From the NCBI RefSeq assembly GCF_963855985.1, contig NC_087095.1:3606001-3670000 (forward strand): a DNA stretch of 64,000 nucleotides. Reading direction: 5' to 3'. The notes under the pieces are model-generated. The model was not told the DNA's origin and made no database searches. It saw nothing but the letters and a program-made list of their open reading frames with translations. Position 1 is the first letter of the stretch. Every line of letters begins with the position of its first letter. The stretch comes from Ostrinia nubilalis. Lineage: Eukaryota > Arthropoda > Insecta > Lepidoptera > Crambidae. The position numbers were made by a program, and so were the translations under genes. Of this stretch, positions 43,591 to 55,182 are shown in pieces.

Positions 43591-44962
43591 TCAAAAATGT
43601 TGATTTATAAAATTTTGTAGTATCAACTGCGACCTACGCCTCAACAATGAAGGTCGGTTGTCGTGAACACTGTTCTCCGTCGAAAGTTGCGGAGTTACAG
43701 GGACCTGCTCCATATGTTGTTCTGAAAAATATTATGAATTTGTCAACATTTTGTCATAAAGATTTGTATTCCTTATGTACAGTCAAATTGATAACATTTA
43801 CCTAACAATGTGTCATTCATATCAATGGCTATATTATGTAATACAGCCAATGCTATGATCACAGCTTTTCCATTTTGGAGGCTTACTGGTAAGCCATGGA
43901 GTAGGCATTGGAACCGCTGCTTCCACACCCCAAAACACCTTTCAACAGTGTTCCTAGTTGAGATGTGAGCATTATTGTATGCTTCTTCTTCTGGACGACT
44001 AGGCCTTAAAATAGGTGTAAATAGATATGGCAGAAGAGGGTAGCCCGAATCGCCAATAAGGCGTCCTCTAAACTGCCTATCCTCAAATCGTTGTTTTATA
44101 TTGCTCTCCATAAAAATTCGACTGTCATGTGTACTGCCTCGCCATCTAGCCACTATATCCATTATTTTGAGGTCAGCATCACAGACAACCTAAAATAAAA
44201 AAAACAGTATCCTGTAGGTAATCCATCCAATAATATAGTGTTGAATGTTGCTAAAATTTAGATCATACAAAGTAAAAATTATAGACATTATTAAAACAAA
44301 TCTTTCTCTGTTGTAAACTGTATAAAATCAAAATATATTTTACCTGAACATTCAGGGAATAATAGCCTTTTCTATTAATATAGTACTGGGCCATGTCACC
44401 TCCGGTTTTTTTAATTTTAATGTGGGTGCAATCTATGGCTCCTATCACCCCAGGAAAATTTTTAATTGCTCTAAATTTGGCACTAATTCTTTCCTGCTCT
44501 CCTATAGTGATAGGCATTTTGATGAAGGAATTTGCCTTATTCGCGATTGCATGCGCGACTCTGGCGCATATCCGGCTCACTGTCGGCTGACTTAGGCCAT
44601 GGAGGTCACCAGCATCATCTTGTACCTGAAAATGTATGAAAATAATTATAGCAGCCACGACAAAGGGATAAAATAAAACACTTTTTTGTGCTTACCTCAC
44701 GACGTCCCCAACATCTTATGGCCACTAAAACTTGCAGTTCAGGACACGTGCCACCACCTCTAGCGCTCTGAACCAGATCATCTTCCACCAAATCTATGAT
44801 GGTGCGCACTGTGTCCTTATTGAACCTATATTTTATTTTAAAATTTAGGTCCCGCAAATCGAATGGGTTGCTTCGTTGGCGGTAGAGCTTTCTACGTCGC
44901 GCTGGGTCGGCATTATTGGCTAAATGCACAATTGCATTTATAGCATTCATTTTCACAAGCAA
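43591..44962 (-). CDS. Harbinger DDE transposase, copy 2 (spliced, 355 aa)
   Basis: Exons at 44962-44696, 44625-44344, 44189-43802 and 43721-43591, the same model as copy 1 shifted by 3,954 bp. Catalytic D154, D230 and E266 are retained. Two identical transposase genes side by side could both be expressed. Confidence 0.92.
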
Positions 44963-45217
44963 GGATCACAGCAAGGATATTTTGAATAAATAAACCAACG
45001 AAGTGACATTCATATGAAATGACATTTATAAAAGTTAGGTTAAAATAGGTTTATTAGAGCTTTAAACAAGGCCCGAGCTCTCGATAACTTATCACACAGT
45101 TATAAGAGGATTTTAGCGCTAAATGACGATTATGAATAACAATTTTTATCAAACGTTTTATAAACCTCTAATAAGCATTTGATAAAATGTGAAAAATGAT
45201 TATGAATAAGACCGTCA

Positions 45218-46884
45218 GTCTTTTAGCCCTTATTTAATGAGTCTTACTTAATTTAGTTTAGACGCCTCAGAACCTTCTATTTTATTACTACCTTCAGTTT
45301 TCAAGACTTGTAAAGATATTTTTGTCAAAGTACACGGAGGACTCGCCACATACATTTTTTAATCCGGACTTGCTACAACTCTTATTCATGACATTTAATT
45401 TACAGTGTATATGGTAAAACTCTTGTATAAAATCTTGTTATTAACATAATTTTATTAAAAGTAAAAATACACGCGTATTTTAAAAAGAAATGTCGAAATG
45501 AGTTTCAGCTCCTGAACACAACGGCTAGAAAGCTCTCGGCTTTAAGCTTTGTAATTAAAATGTTTTTGCGAGACATTTTTAAAGAATTTTAAGTCTTATC
45601 GGATTACTTCGCATTAATGTAGTATCAAAATAATATGAAATGAATTTCGTATGTTTACTTTTGGGTTTCAAATCAAATCTAAATCGGTTCTGTGGCTTAA
45701 CTATGAACAGGAAACAGTCAGACGAAGTTACTATCGCATTTTTAATAATATTAAGAATTTAATTCGACAAGGCGTCCAATATGAAGTCACGTAGGTCTCT
45801 CACTCAGCAATAAAGCATAGTGCACACTTCTCAGCCGTCCATTGTCCGTGATCTATGTTCGACGCAAATGCATTTCCATAAGGTGCCCATTTTGAATGCA
45901 TCTGTGAAGGAATATGCATAAAGCTAACGTTTTTTATAACCTACCGAGTCCTAGGTCTGTACTATATTTTTATTAATCCCTTTTAGATCGTAAGTCCCTT
46001 TAATTTGTTTTAATCCTTAGCTTGAATTTAGTCATTTTTATTCTACCATAAGATGAAATTATGATTCAAAATATGATAGCTATTTGGCAATTTCTATTCC
46101 TAGCCAAGGTCACGATAAAATCGCAATAATACGCGTGAAAGAGTAACAAACACAAAGATTTGCATTTTATAATATTAGCTGTAGGATTTATAGACAGGTA
46201 TAATACCTATAAATTTTATTGCAAAAGAAGAAAAAAACGTAAATTATACAGTGTAGAGATCAATAAAATCATTCATATTTCTTGCAATAATAATTATGGT
46301 ATATTAGTACAACTGCCGAAGATGCTTGTGTGTATTTCAATTTATGTCCCATCATCCGTAAGATACATAGCGATTCGATAGTGCCTCTCGTGGCATTAAT
46401 AACTGTCTGTAACCGTTTGAGTGCGATATCAATATTTATGGCTCACACTCCACTCGCTTTATTTTAGCTTCTTTAAGAGGTTTAATGCTTCGTCTCTTTT
46501 CGATACATAATATTAGCATATTCTAGAAGCTATTATGCAGTAATTAAGATCAAGGAAAAATACTTGAACACTCTCAGTCTACCTAATGTCCTATAATCTC
46601 GTAAAAGGACAGCGGAAAAGTAATGTCTCAAAAGTAAACGTAAAAGTAAAGAAATTACTAATGTTAAAAGTTTGGAAATATATTTTTTAAAGCAATGAAA
46701 GAAATTAGGAAAAGTTAAATCCTACAACATTATCTGGTTTGAAAAGCTAGACTAATAATTTAACCATTTTTTATCAATGTAATATAGCGGAATTTTCACC
46801 GGCAAAGCTGCTTGCAATATTAGTACTGGTATAATGGATAAAGGACGGATTATTAATGTCCTGTTAAACCTAAGAAGAGCCTAA
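45218..46884. other. Intergenic DNA, no gene seen
   Basis: AT-rich; a 73-codon + frame at 46160-46381 has no motif. Confidence 0.45.
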
Positions 46885-47381
46885 GCGTCGCCGCACACGG
46901 GCTTCACGCCACAGCCACAAAAGCCGCCACAAGTTAGAAGCGGCTACAAAATTTAGCTGAAGCGCGACAGCCACTCTTTTTAAGCTCATGAAAGTTCACC
47001 GATCTCTCATCTGAGAGAGAGAGGACGCGTGAGAGAGAGTGGCGCGTGACGGCGTTTTTTGTGCCCTGGGGACATAGCGTTAGTTTACGTTAAACGCATT
47101 CGATTCGATGACGGATGAAGAAGAATGTATGACGGATTGTACAGCGCCCCTAGCTAAAAACTAAAATCTTCATATATTTTTTTAACGCAGTCGATATCGT
47201 AAACTCACACTACGCCCCCTGAGCGGGCCACAAGAAGCGAGCAGCGGCGTTTTGTAGCGTGTGACGGCCACCGGCGTCAAACGTGCGCGGCGAGTCCATA
47301 TAAAATGTACGAAAACTACATGAAATACGCCGGTGTGGCGGCGTTTTGTGGTTGTGGCCGGCGGCCCATATGCGGTGACCC
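46885..47381. mobile_element. Harbinger-like MITE carrying a nested MITE
   Basis: Imperfect terminal inverted repeats (GCGTCGCCGCACACGGGC; opposite strand GGGTCACCGCATATGGGC), flanked by the 3-bp duplication TAA at both sides, as for PIF/Harbinger. GC-rich interior repeats 'ggcggcgttttgtgg'-type strings in both orientations. A second MITE lies inside at 47068-47219. Confidence 0.7.
47068..47219. mobile_element. MITE, 'GGGGCGCTGTAC-core' family, copy 4
   Basis: Inverted ends GGGGACATAGCGTTAGTTTA and, on the opposite strand, GGGGCGTAGTGTGAGTTTAC. Core 'atgacggattgtacagcgcc' is in the opposite orientation to copies 1-3. Nested in the MITE at 46885-47381. Confidence 0.75.
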
Positions 47382-47399
47382 TAAGGAAATAGGAATTCA

Positions 47400-48050
47400 A
47401 GCGCTTGTTTGTTGCTTAACTGCCGGTGTTAATTATTCATTTAGGAACAGAGCCGAGAAGGTTTAAAGATATTTTGTTACAACTCGGCGACTATTGTGTT
47501 TTAATTGTTGGAATAAATTGGTTTTGGATTTGACTTTTTGTTAAAAGAATGATGAAGTGGTGTTTTTAAAGGGGACTCTTTTAACAATAATTCACCCAAT
47601 CTCTGAGGAAATGAAATGAAATTAAAGACATTTAATAAACTCGTAATACAATAGTCCGCCAATAAGAATTTGTAAATAATGTTACTAAGGTACTGTTTTA
47701 TTGCTATACTTATTTAATGTTACATACAATTTATTTTTTTTCAATATTATTTGGCTTTATTGCGTCGCGAAATTGCTAACATCTATAGGCACGGACAACA
47801 TGCTGAAAAAATAAACTAATAACGTTATTAAATGTTCCATTAAATTCTTTCAACGTATTTTATTCGTTAATAGCCTACAGCAATATCGTCTATAAAAATA
47901 TAAAAAATTCAAATAGCATTTCGCTGAAAGATTGGTGAAAAGTTGATTTAGTTTTTGGATAAAAACATTTTAGGTGGGTACTCAGATCCGAATTGCAAAA
48001 TAAATATTGGCGTACCGTCTGAAAAAGGTGAATTTAATCCGCAGATCAGC
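47400..48050. other. Intergenic DNA, no gene seen
   Basis: AT-rich; no supported feature. Confidence 0.45.
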
Positions 48051-48052
48051 TC

Positions 48053-48416
48053 AAAGCGGGGTTTTATTCCACTTTGTTCACTTGGGTAAACAAAGTCGAT
48101 TTTTTAGTGTCCTCATTTCACCTAGATGTTAATCACCCAGGTCGAACAGGGGGCGTAGTGTGAGTTTAACGCATTTGTGCGTAAAAAAGTGACATTAAAT
48201 GTATGACGGATTGTACAGCGCCCCTAGCGGAAACTTTCAAGAACTAAAATCTTCATATATTTTTTAACGCGCTCGCTAGTGACGACGTTTGATGTAAACA
48301 CACACTAAGCCCTCAGAATCTCAAATGCGACTTTTTTCATTGATCAAGTGGACTTTTATCTAGGTTTTATTTAGGTGATACCACCCAGGTGAACAAAGTG
48401 GAATAAACCAAAGCGG
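48053..48416. mobile_element. Foldback element related to 20632-21000, with nested MITE
   Basis: Left end 'aaagcggggttttattccac' with TTTGTTCACTTGGG is mirrored at the right by 'acccaggtgaacaaagtgg' with AATAAACCAAAGCGG. The shared terminal string and 'cacccaggt' motifs link it to the foldback at 20632. Interrupted by the MITE at 48149-48313. Confidence 0.65.
48149..48313. mobile_element. MITE, 'GGGGCGCTGTAC-core' family, copy 5
   Basis: Ends GGGGGCGTAGTGTGAGTTTA and, inverted, AGGGCTTAGTGTGTGTTTAC. Core 'atgacggattgtacagcgcc' with 'ccctagcggaaactttcaag'. Sits in the middle of the foldback at 48053-48416. Confidence 0.8.
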
Positions 48417-48419
48417 GTT

Positions 48420-48815
48420 GTGCTGAATAGGGGACCCGAATGACCACATGATGTTTGAGGTAGATTGATATACAGACTTTCTCTTTGTCTCTTTTGCTTT
48501 GCTGTTTTTGACCAAAGAAATTACAGTGGGTTTAAAATATATACAAAACGTTTCAACTATCATCTGAATCTTCTCGCCTTTAATTAAGCAAAGTATAGGC
48601 AAAATATTTACTGAAACTTAACAATACCTAAACATACAATAACTAATTAACTAACTCATCAATGTTCCATTCGCACTCAACGGGGTTTGAACTCGCAATG
48701 GATCTGTAAGTAGATAGACAAGCATTAACACTATCAACGTGTTACAAAGTTAAATAAATTATTATAAAGATATTATTCTATTTCATCACAATATAGTCAA
48801 AGAATAATAATGTAC
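48420..48815. other. Intergenic DNA, no gene seen
   Basis: An 80-codon minus frame (48360-48602) overlaps the foldback end and has no motif. Confidence 0.4.
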
Positions 48816-48818
48816 TTA

Positions 48819-48979
48819 CAGACGACAGCACGTCAAGATAAACACTGTAGGGTCTCATGCAGTCGTAATAGATACGAATTTGCAACAAAAATGGCGTTAC
48901 CCATTTTTAATCAGAAGAACATCATAATCTCCAAAGATAGATAGCTGATAACATGAGTAGTCTGATGTGCTGTCGTCTG
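48819..48979. mobile_element. mariner-type MITE, 161 bp
   Basis: TA-flanked inverted repeats CAGACGACAGCACGTCA and, opposite strand, CAGACGACAGCACATCA (16 of 17 identical). TA dinucleotides at 48817-48818 and 48980-48981 fit a Tc1/mariner target duplication. Non-coding. Confidence 0.75.
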
Positions 48980-48981
48980 TA

Positions 48982-49533
48982 CTACGGTATAATGTAATTA
49001 ATATTAAGGCACGGTCCGATAAAATAGTGCTTCAATACAAAATTGCTGCGTCGACAGATTTTCAGCAATATAAAAATATTCCTAGAAATATATTTTCACC
49101 ACAGAAAAAGTAACTCAGCTAAATAATTCCTTTCATTCGGAAAATACCTCTTGCTGAGTTTGTGGAGCAGTTTTATTTACTTACTCTAGAAAATCCGTTT
49201 TGTAAAGCAAAGGAATTGTAGTCTTAAGCAGTTTTCAAAGGTAAGTATTCAAGTGCAATGAATAGAGCGAAGTGTTTCAAAAAACTTTTTAAGCATGAAT
49301 ACACTCCCGATAAAAATTCAGAGCTTCTTATTTCGAAACACACATTTTAATGAAACATGATATTATTTACATAAAAATATTGACTGTCTCAGGTGGAACT
49401 TGAACCAGAGTAAATACAATTTCTAAGCTTGAACTAACAACTTTTCACTCGCTACTGATGCTATGCGCTATGGAGATACTGCAAAATGTTGAAATGAGAC
49501 ACGCAAAGGTCGTAGTTGACAAGATTAATGTTT
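48982..49533. other. Intergenic DNA, no gene seen
   Basis: AT-rich; no supported feature. Confidence 0.45.
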
Positions 49534-51229
49534 AACGTAAATGCGCCTATTACCGCCAGTTTAAGCTTTCTTCGGATAAACGTTAGAAAATTAGATATAA
49601 GACGTGGTGATAGAAAAGACACTTTAATTTATTTATAACAATGATGAAGTAATCTTTGAATTCAAGTAGTAACAATGAGTATACAATCACACAATAATTA
49701 ATAAATAGCAATTTAATCTGAAAAAGCAGTTGTTTCTATTACCGACCTATAGACGAGGTGTGTTTCTATTAACGTTTTTTCTGTTTCTATTACCGACCGC
49801 TAAGAATATTGCTCTTCAATTGGGTATATTCCAAGAGGCACGGGTTCGATTCCCACTCAGAGGCTCGGGAACCACTTGATTTTTTCAAGTTAAATTTGTT
49901 TTACTTTTAGTTTTAGTTAAATTTGTTTTTTTTTTAAGTTTTTTTTTAATTATTAAAAGTGAAAAGGCATGCTTCTCGAAAACAAATAAATAATCAGAAA
50001 TAGTAAAATAATAAATTCCTCTATTATACTTGATTACGCGGTACCCGGTGTTCTAGTGAGTAGTGGGGGTCATTATTTAAACTGTATTTGAGTTTTAATA
50101 AAATTTAATTTTCATTTAATATTTTATTTCTATTTTTAATTTGACTATAACTTTTAATTAGTTTTTGATTGATTTTAATTGTGTGTAATTGTGTATTTTA
50201 ATTTAAACTATGGAAATTGGACACTGTCTGTATAATTATTTTTAATTATTTTTTTATTATTCAAAAGATCTTAAAAAGTTACATAGTAGTTGTGATAACG
50301 CATGATTGGTTTGGTGTCATGTCATAAATGTTAGTTATATACAAAATAAAGGCTTATAAGTCTTCTCAGGTGGCGTTATAGTTATGAGGCGGTAATAGAA
50401 TTAAGTATGAATATTACTTTATTCTATTAGCGACCGTAAAAAAAAACAGTAACCAGCTAAAATATCTACTTTAATGAAGACGTGATCAGTGAAGTGCCAT
50501 TTTTATTAGGTTTTATTTTATATCAAATAGGTACTAATTAGAATTTAACAGGTTCTTATAAAATCTATTGTCATACATTATTAGAGATATTCTTTAATGT
50601 TCATTGCAGTTTTATGCCAAACCTATGACAGTTAACATATGGCGTTAATTGATTTAATTATGTGAAATATTCTTATGAATCGATAAAGATAACAAAATGG
50701 AGGTTAAATGCGTAATTAAAGATATAAATACTAAAATAAAAAACGTTATCAAAATTCTAACAACGCCATGGGTCGTTATTAGGAATCAAATTATTAAAAG
50801 TGTTTCTATTACCGCCCTTAATTAAAATTGTATTTAAGCGACAAAAATACAGCGAGAGGGCTATATTGAAGTTTTATTAAGGAAACTAAAGTACGAATTA
50901 ATATTGTTATGCAAAAACGTGTTGGTATACTCATTTTAAATGTGTTAAAATCGCTAATTAATAACAAGGTGCACCTTAAGTAGCTGGGAGCGCGTCAGTA
51001 TGAAAAGTGCGCCCGTTACGGGCGCGTCCCATTTAATGTCAAATAACTCCGTTTACTGGTTATTTACCAACACAAACTTTAATCGTTGTGATAGTCAATA
51101 AACATATCTAGATATTTTTTAGGTAAAGTGTTTTCTGGAACCTGTTATTATGTCTTTCATGAAAGAAAGAAAAATAGGGCGGTAATAGACTACAAATTTT
51201 GGGGGGTCGTTAATAGGCGCACTTACGTT
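49534..51229. mobile_element. Element B: 1.7-kb DNA transposon with repeated TCTATTACCGNCC motifs
   Basis: Left end AACGTAAATGCGCCTATTAC and right end, opposite strand, ACGTAAGTGCGCCTATTAAC are inverted repeats. TCTATTACCGNCC-type motifs recur in both orientations at about 49736, 49761, 49787, 50385, 50420, 50801, 51175 and 51206. They resemble the terminal CGCCTATTACCGCC itself. No transposase; a short SINE/tRNA-like piece with GGGTTCGATTCCC lies near 49845. A partly matching 8-bp flank (TAATGTTT/TAATGTCG) is too weak to assign a superfamily. Confidence 0.6.
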
Positions 51230-51881
51230 AATGTCGTTTAATGAGGCCGTTAAAACGTTTTAATTATTTACGTGCGCATTTCGTTTTCGTGATTTTAATG
51301 TTGGATACGAACCCTCTACAAATTTTCTATGGCACACTTTTATTTTGCCCTTGTCTTGTGTTTAAGTCACATTTTCTGTGAGCATCTTTATTATATGTAG
51401 GTAGAACCAACGGAAACCCTACGTAGGAATGCGTCGACACTATATCGTCACCGTCGTGGCACAATTAAATAACTGACACTTTTGGCTAAAACCACTTTTT
51501 CCACTTTTTGTATAGAAGAAAGTGTTACCTATATTTTGGTCTTACTCTCGTGGCAATATCTATGATATTTCCAAAGATATTTTCAGTTTAGTGAAACTAT
51601 TGACCATAAATTACAACACTGCTTGTTGTAGAATTTACGAGGCAAAACTGAATAAGTGACTTTATTTAATTCTGCCACAACTCACTGCGAAACATTGCTT
51701 CAAAATACGTGTACTGAGAAGTCAATAAGTGACTTTATTTAATTCTGCCACAACTCGATCCAATCAAAATACTCGTACAATTGTGTTTTTGATTTATTTC
51801 ATTTTTGTAACATTACTTTAAATGTTACTTTAAATTTCAATGTTCATTACTCAGATGTTGAATCTGGATAGTTACCTTCAT

Positions 51882-52884
51882 CATTATCATCATTTCAGTC
51901 ATATAGGACATTCACTGCCGAACATAGGACTCCCCCAATGATTTCCAATATAACCGACTGGTAGCGGTCTGCATCCAGTGCTTTCCTGCTACCTTTATGA
52001 AGTCCACATTGTGCTTTCCGGTACGTGTCCTCCACTCCAGAACCTTGCTGCCCCATCGTCTGTCAGTTCTGCGTACTATGTGCCCTGTCTCTTGTACAGA
52101 AAAACCGAGCATAACCCTCTTCAAAGCACGCTGTGCAACTTTGAGCTTATTTATAGGGCCTATATAGTAAGAGGCCGCGTTCCCGAGCCGTATATCATCA
52201 GTGGTAACACATACAGATTGTAGATTTTTGTCTTTAGGCACTAAGATATTTTGCACAAAAGGATGTTGTGTAGTTTCCCAAACGCTGTCCAGCCGAGTTA
52301 GATTCGACCTCTTTCTCTACGTAGCTGAAACGTTTGTCCGAAATAGACAAACTTTTCAACAATCTCGAGATTCGAGCTCCTAACCGAAACTGGGTAGAGC
52401 GCAATATAGACATTTGACAAAAGCTTCCGTTTTTCCATGTTGTTCACCCGAAGGCCTACCTTTTGGGATATTAAGGTCTTCGATTATTGTGCCGAGGTTT
52501 TCCAGTGATTTTTCCATGAACACACAATATTGTCGACAAACCGAAGGTGAGTCATGTACTCGTCGTTGATGTTTATGCCGAATCCTTTCTATTCAAGGAG
52601 TTTGAAAGCGTCTTCCAATGCAGCGGTGAATAGTTTCAGAGATCCGAAGATATAACATCTCCCTCATGCCTCGCTGCAGAGGAATCGCCCTCGTACTCTA
52701 CTCCTGAACTCGGATCAACATGGTGGCGTTTCTGTACAAGCACTTCAGCACCTCGATATGTACCGATACTTTTCAGAAACCGGCTTTCTCGGGAGGCTGG
52801 AAGTCATCGAATCTACGCGCGAGATCATTCGTGGTAACTTTCAAAAACAGCTTGTAGACATGACTCAGAAGCGAGATGTGTCAG
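51882..52884 (-). pseudogene. RTE LINE ORF, C-terminal half (decayed)
   Basis: On minus, the sequence from the RT palm region (PISLLSHVYKLF-like, about 52800-52884, frame disrupted) to the conserved C-terminus (51912-52256: KLKVAQRALKRVMLGFSV; RRTDRRWGSKVLEWRTRTGK; VAGKHWMQTATSRLYW) and an ATGATG-rich tail at 51882. Several frameshifts and stops. The upstream half lies beyond element D at 55183-55745. Confidence 0.75.
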
Positions 52885-55180
52885 CCCAAGTAACACGCAA
52901 TCTGTATATTCACTGAAGTTAAGATTGATTTACGTTTTAAAGTCAGACTATCACTTTAAATCAGTTTTGACTTAGTTTAAATGCTTTTGAGTAGAATGCG
53001 GTAAAATTTACAATGCATGAAGCTATTATATGGTCTAAAAAAATTAAGTTAATTGGCTTATAATCATACTAAAACATTAATTACTTTTAATATACAGCAC
53101 CTTTAACAGCATTTACACTAACACAAAGGTTAAAACCGTATATTAGTAAATAAGAAAACCTAATGCATTAAATAAACGTTGTCGAAATATTCTATAGTGC
53201 ATTCAGATATATTAACACATTTTACAGATTGAACGCATTTTTATGATCTTTTCTTATGCTTATTTACTGCTCAGCATTAGCCAAACATTTACTAAAGTTT
53301 TAGCTCTGTTATCTTCTTATTTTATTGTTACTTTAAAGCTTTTAGCACTATTTAGATAAATAAAAAATATATTTTATTACTTTAGGTCATAATTTGGCCA
53401 TAAAACCACGAGCCGTATGATTATATTCATTTGTGCGTTAGTAGGTCCTGTATATTCATTAGAAAATTTATGTCGAACGTGTCACGTTATTGACATGAAT
53501 AAACAGTGGAAAAAGACTTAAGGCCGGGTTGCACCAACTTACTTTAACAAACGTCAAAAATCTGTCAAACCCCATACAAAAAACATCGGTTATCGTCATA
53601 GTTACGGTCAAAGTTAGGTGGTGCAACTCAGCCTAAGAGAACAGGTGGAGTAAAGAGAAAGAAAAAGACGGAATATTCAAACTTTATATTTGGTTTAAGA
53701 AATGTTTCAAAACGTGTTCCAAAAAATGATACACCTCATACACAAAATACAGTACAATCGGTTGTTGTGTGAGTCAAGAAGTTCCGTAGAACATTCCTTC
53801 ATCCTTTTCGGTCGTTTGCACTATTTTAAAAGGCATCTGAAAAAAAAAACAAATAAGCTTATTTATGACTTAATAGAGAAGTAGTTACCTGAAAACTAAA
53901 TAATTACCCGTATAACGCATACCCTTAAAAAAACGACTACAGCAACACTACTAACTAGTTACAAAAAGTTCCTTTAAATTATTACTATTACAATGAGCGA
54001 AAAATAAGATAGGTAGCTATATCGTGTTTCATTACAAATTACATTTGTAGTGATAATGATTTTATACTTAACACTTGTCAAACTAGGTACCTACCTAATT
54101 GGAGACAGATAAAATTGAAAGACGTGGAGTAGGGGATCATGACGTGATTAAAGGATTCTTAATTATTGTTTCGGTACCCTGATTAACACTAAAGCAATCC
54201 ATTTTTATGACGTTTAAACCTAATGAACATTATAACATACCTAAAAAGTGTTACAGTAATGCTAAAGATATCACTTAGATATTTTATATGTAGGTTGAAT
54301 GACTTAACCATTTTCTTTTTACTATAATAAGACTGACAACATTAAAAGACACTAGTTGAAAGTTTAAAACATTAATATTATCTGACGCCATTTGCTTTCT
54401 GTTTTCTCTAACATAGAAAATAAAATTATAATACACATATGCATGAAATACTACTTATTATCCTTTTCTTACAAGCGGAGTATCGATAGAAGCAATTTTA
54501 TAAGTTAAAATTAATCAAATCGTTAAAAAAATCACAAAAAGTGTCATATGTCGATTCTAAATTTGTCCCTATTTTATTAAAAAAAGGATTTCTGTGAGGG
54601 CGCGTGAATTATAAACCACAAACATATATATATTTTCACATAAGACTAATACTCCCAGCTCATTTTCATTCTTGAAACAAAAAAAAAAAAGATACTTACC
54701 TTATGATAAATTATTTTAAATAAAGACATTAAAACATCTCCTCACAACACCATTGCACTGCAATACTCTAAACGAAAAATAATCAAATCAGACAATAAAA
54801 TGCGATAAGTTTTTTCGAATACTTTCAAACAAACAAAATAAAACGTTCAGCCTTAGAATAAAACGTAACTTTGGCATTGTAATTCTGAAAGCTGTTTCAA
54901 AGCTGTACTAACATCTAATAAAATGCTTTTTACATTAGAATATGCTGTCTAACAACTTTACTAATGTCTGTCTTCAATAACATTATAAGCGCTGGTTAGC
55001 AGCACTAATAATATTTAATAATGCTCAAAGCCGTATTATTTGGGGCCCAAATTGCGCTTACAAGACACTTATAGACTTTTATACGGCTGATATAGTGCTA
55101 CATATGCTGCTCATATACTGCTCTGCACGTAGGTTCATGCTGTTGTACGCTTCTTATAATTGTGTTTTGTGTTACTTGGG
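52885..55180. mobile_element. Element D: 2.3-kb TIR element inserted in the RTE LINE
   Basis: Perfect 12-bp terminal inverted repeats CCCAAGTAACAC / GTGTTACTTGGG. It splits the RTE coding sequence between the codons of the conserved NYRPISLL motif; removing it with one copy of AG restores the NY..ISLL spacing, so the target duplication is the dinucleotide AG. AT-rich interior, no transposase. A 2-bp non-TA duplication fits few superfamilies (CMC/EnSpm-type is one possibility). Confidence 0.7.
53521..53634. mobile_element. MITE, AGGCYGRGTTGCACCA family, complete copy
   Basis: 114 bp; left AGGCCGGGTTGCACCAACTT, right TAGGTGGTGCAACTCAGCCT (inverse complement AGGCTGAGTTGCACCA). Interior 'aaacgtcaaaaatctgtcaa' and 'acatcggttatcgtcatagt' are shared with 62809-62897. 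Flanked by TTA / AAG. Nested in element D. Confidence 0.75.
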
Positions 55181-55182
55181 AG

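Larger units (their letters stand above)
41264..45214. mobile_element. PIF/Harbinger element, tandem copy 2 (3,951 bp)
   Basis: Same orientation as copy 1, separated from it by a single shared TCA (41261-41263) and followed by TCA (45215-45217). I found two differences from copy 1: an A-run of 10 instead of 11 near 41510, and a T/A change near the right end ('cgttttWtaaacc'). Otherwise the copies read alike, including introns. Confidence 0.93.

Noticed and set aside
49830..49870. tRNA-like B box GGGTTCGATTCCC
   Set aside because: No matching A box or cloverleaf upstream; at most a SINE scrap inside element B.
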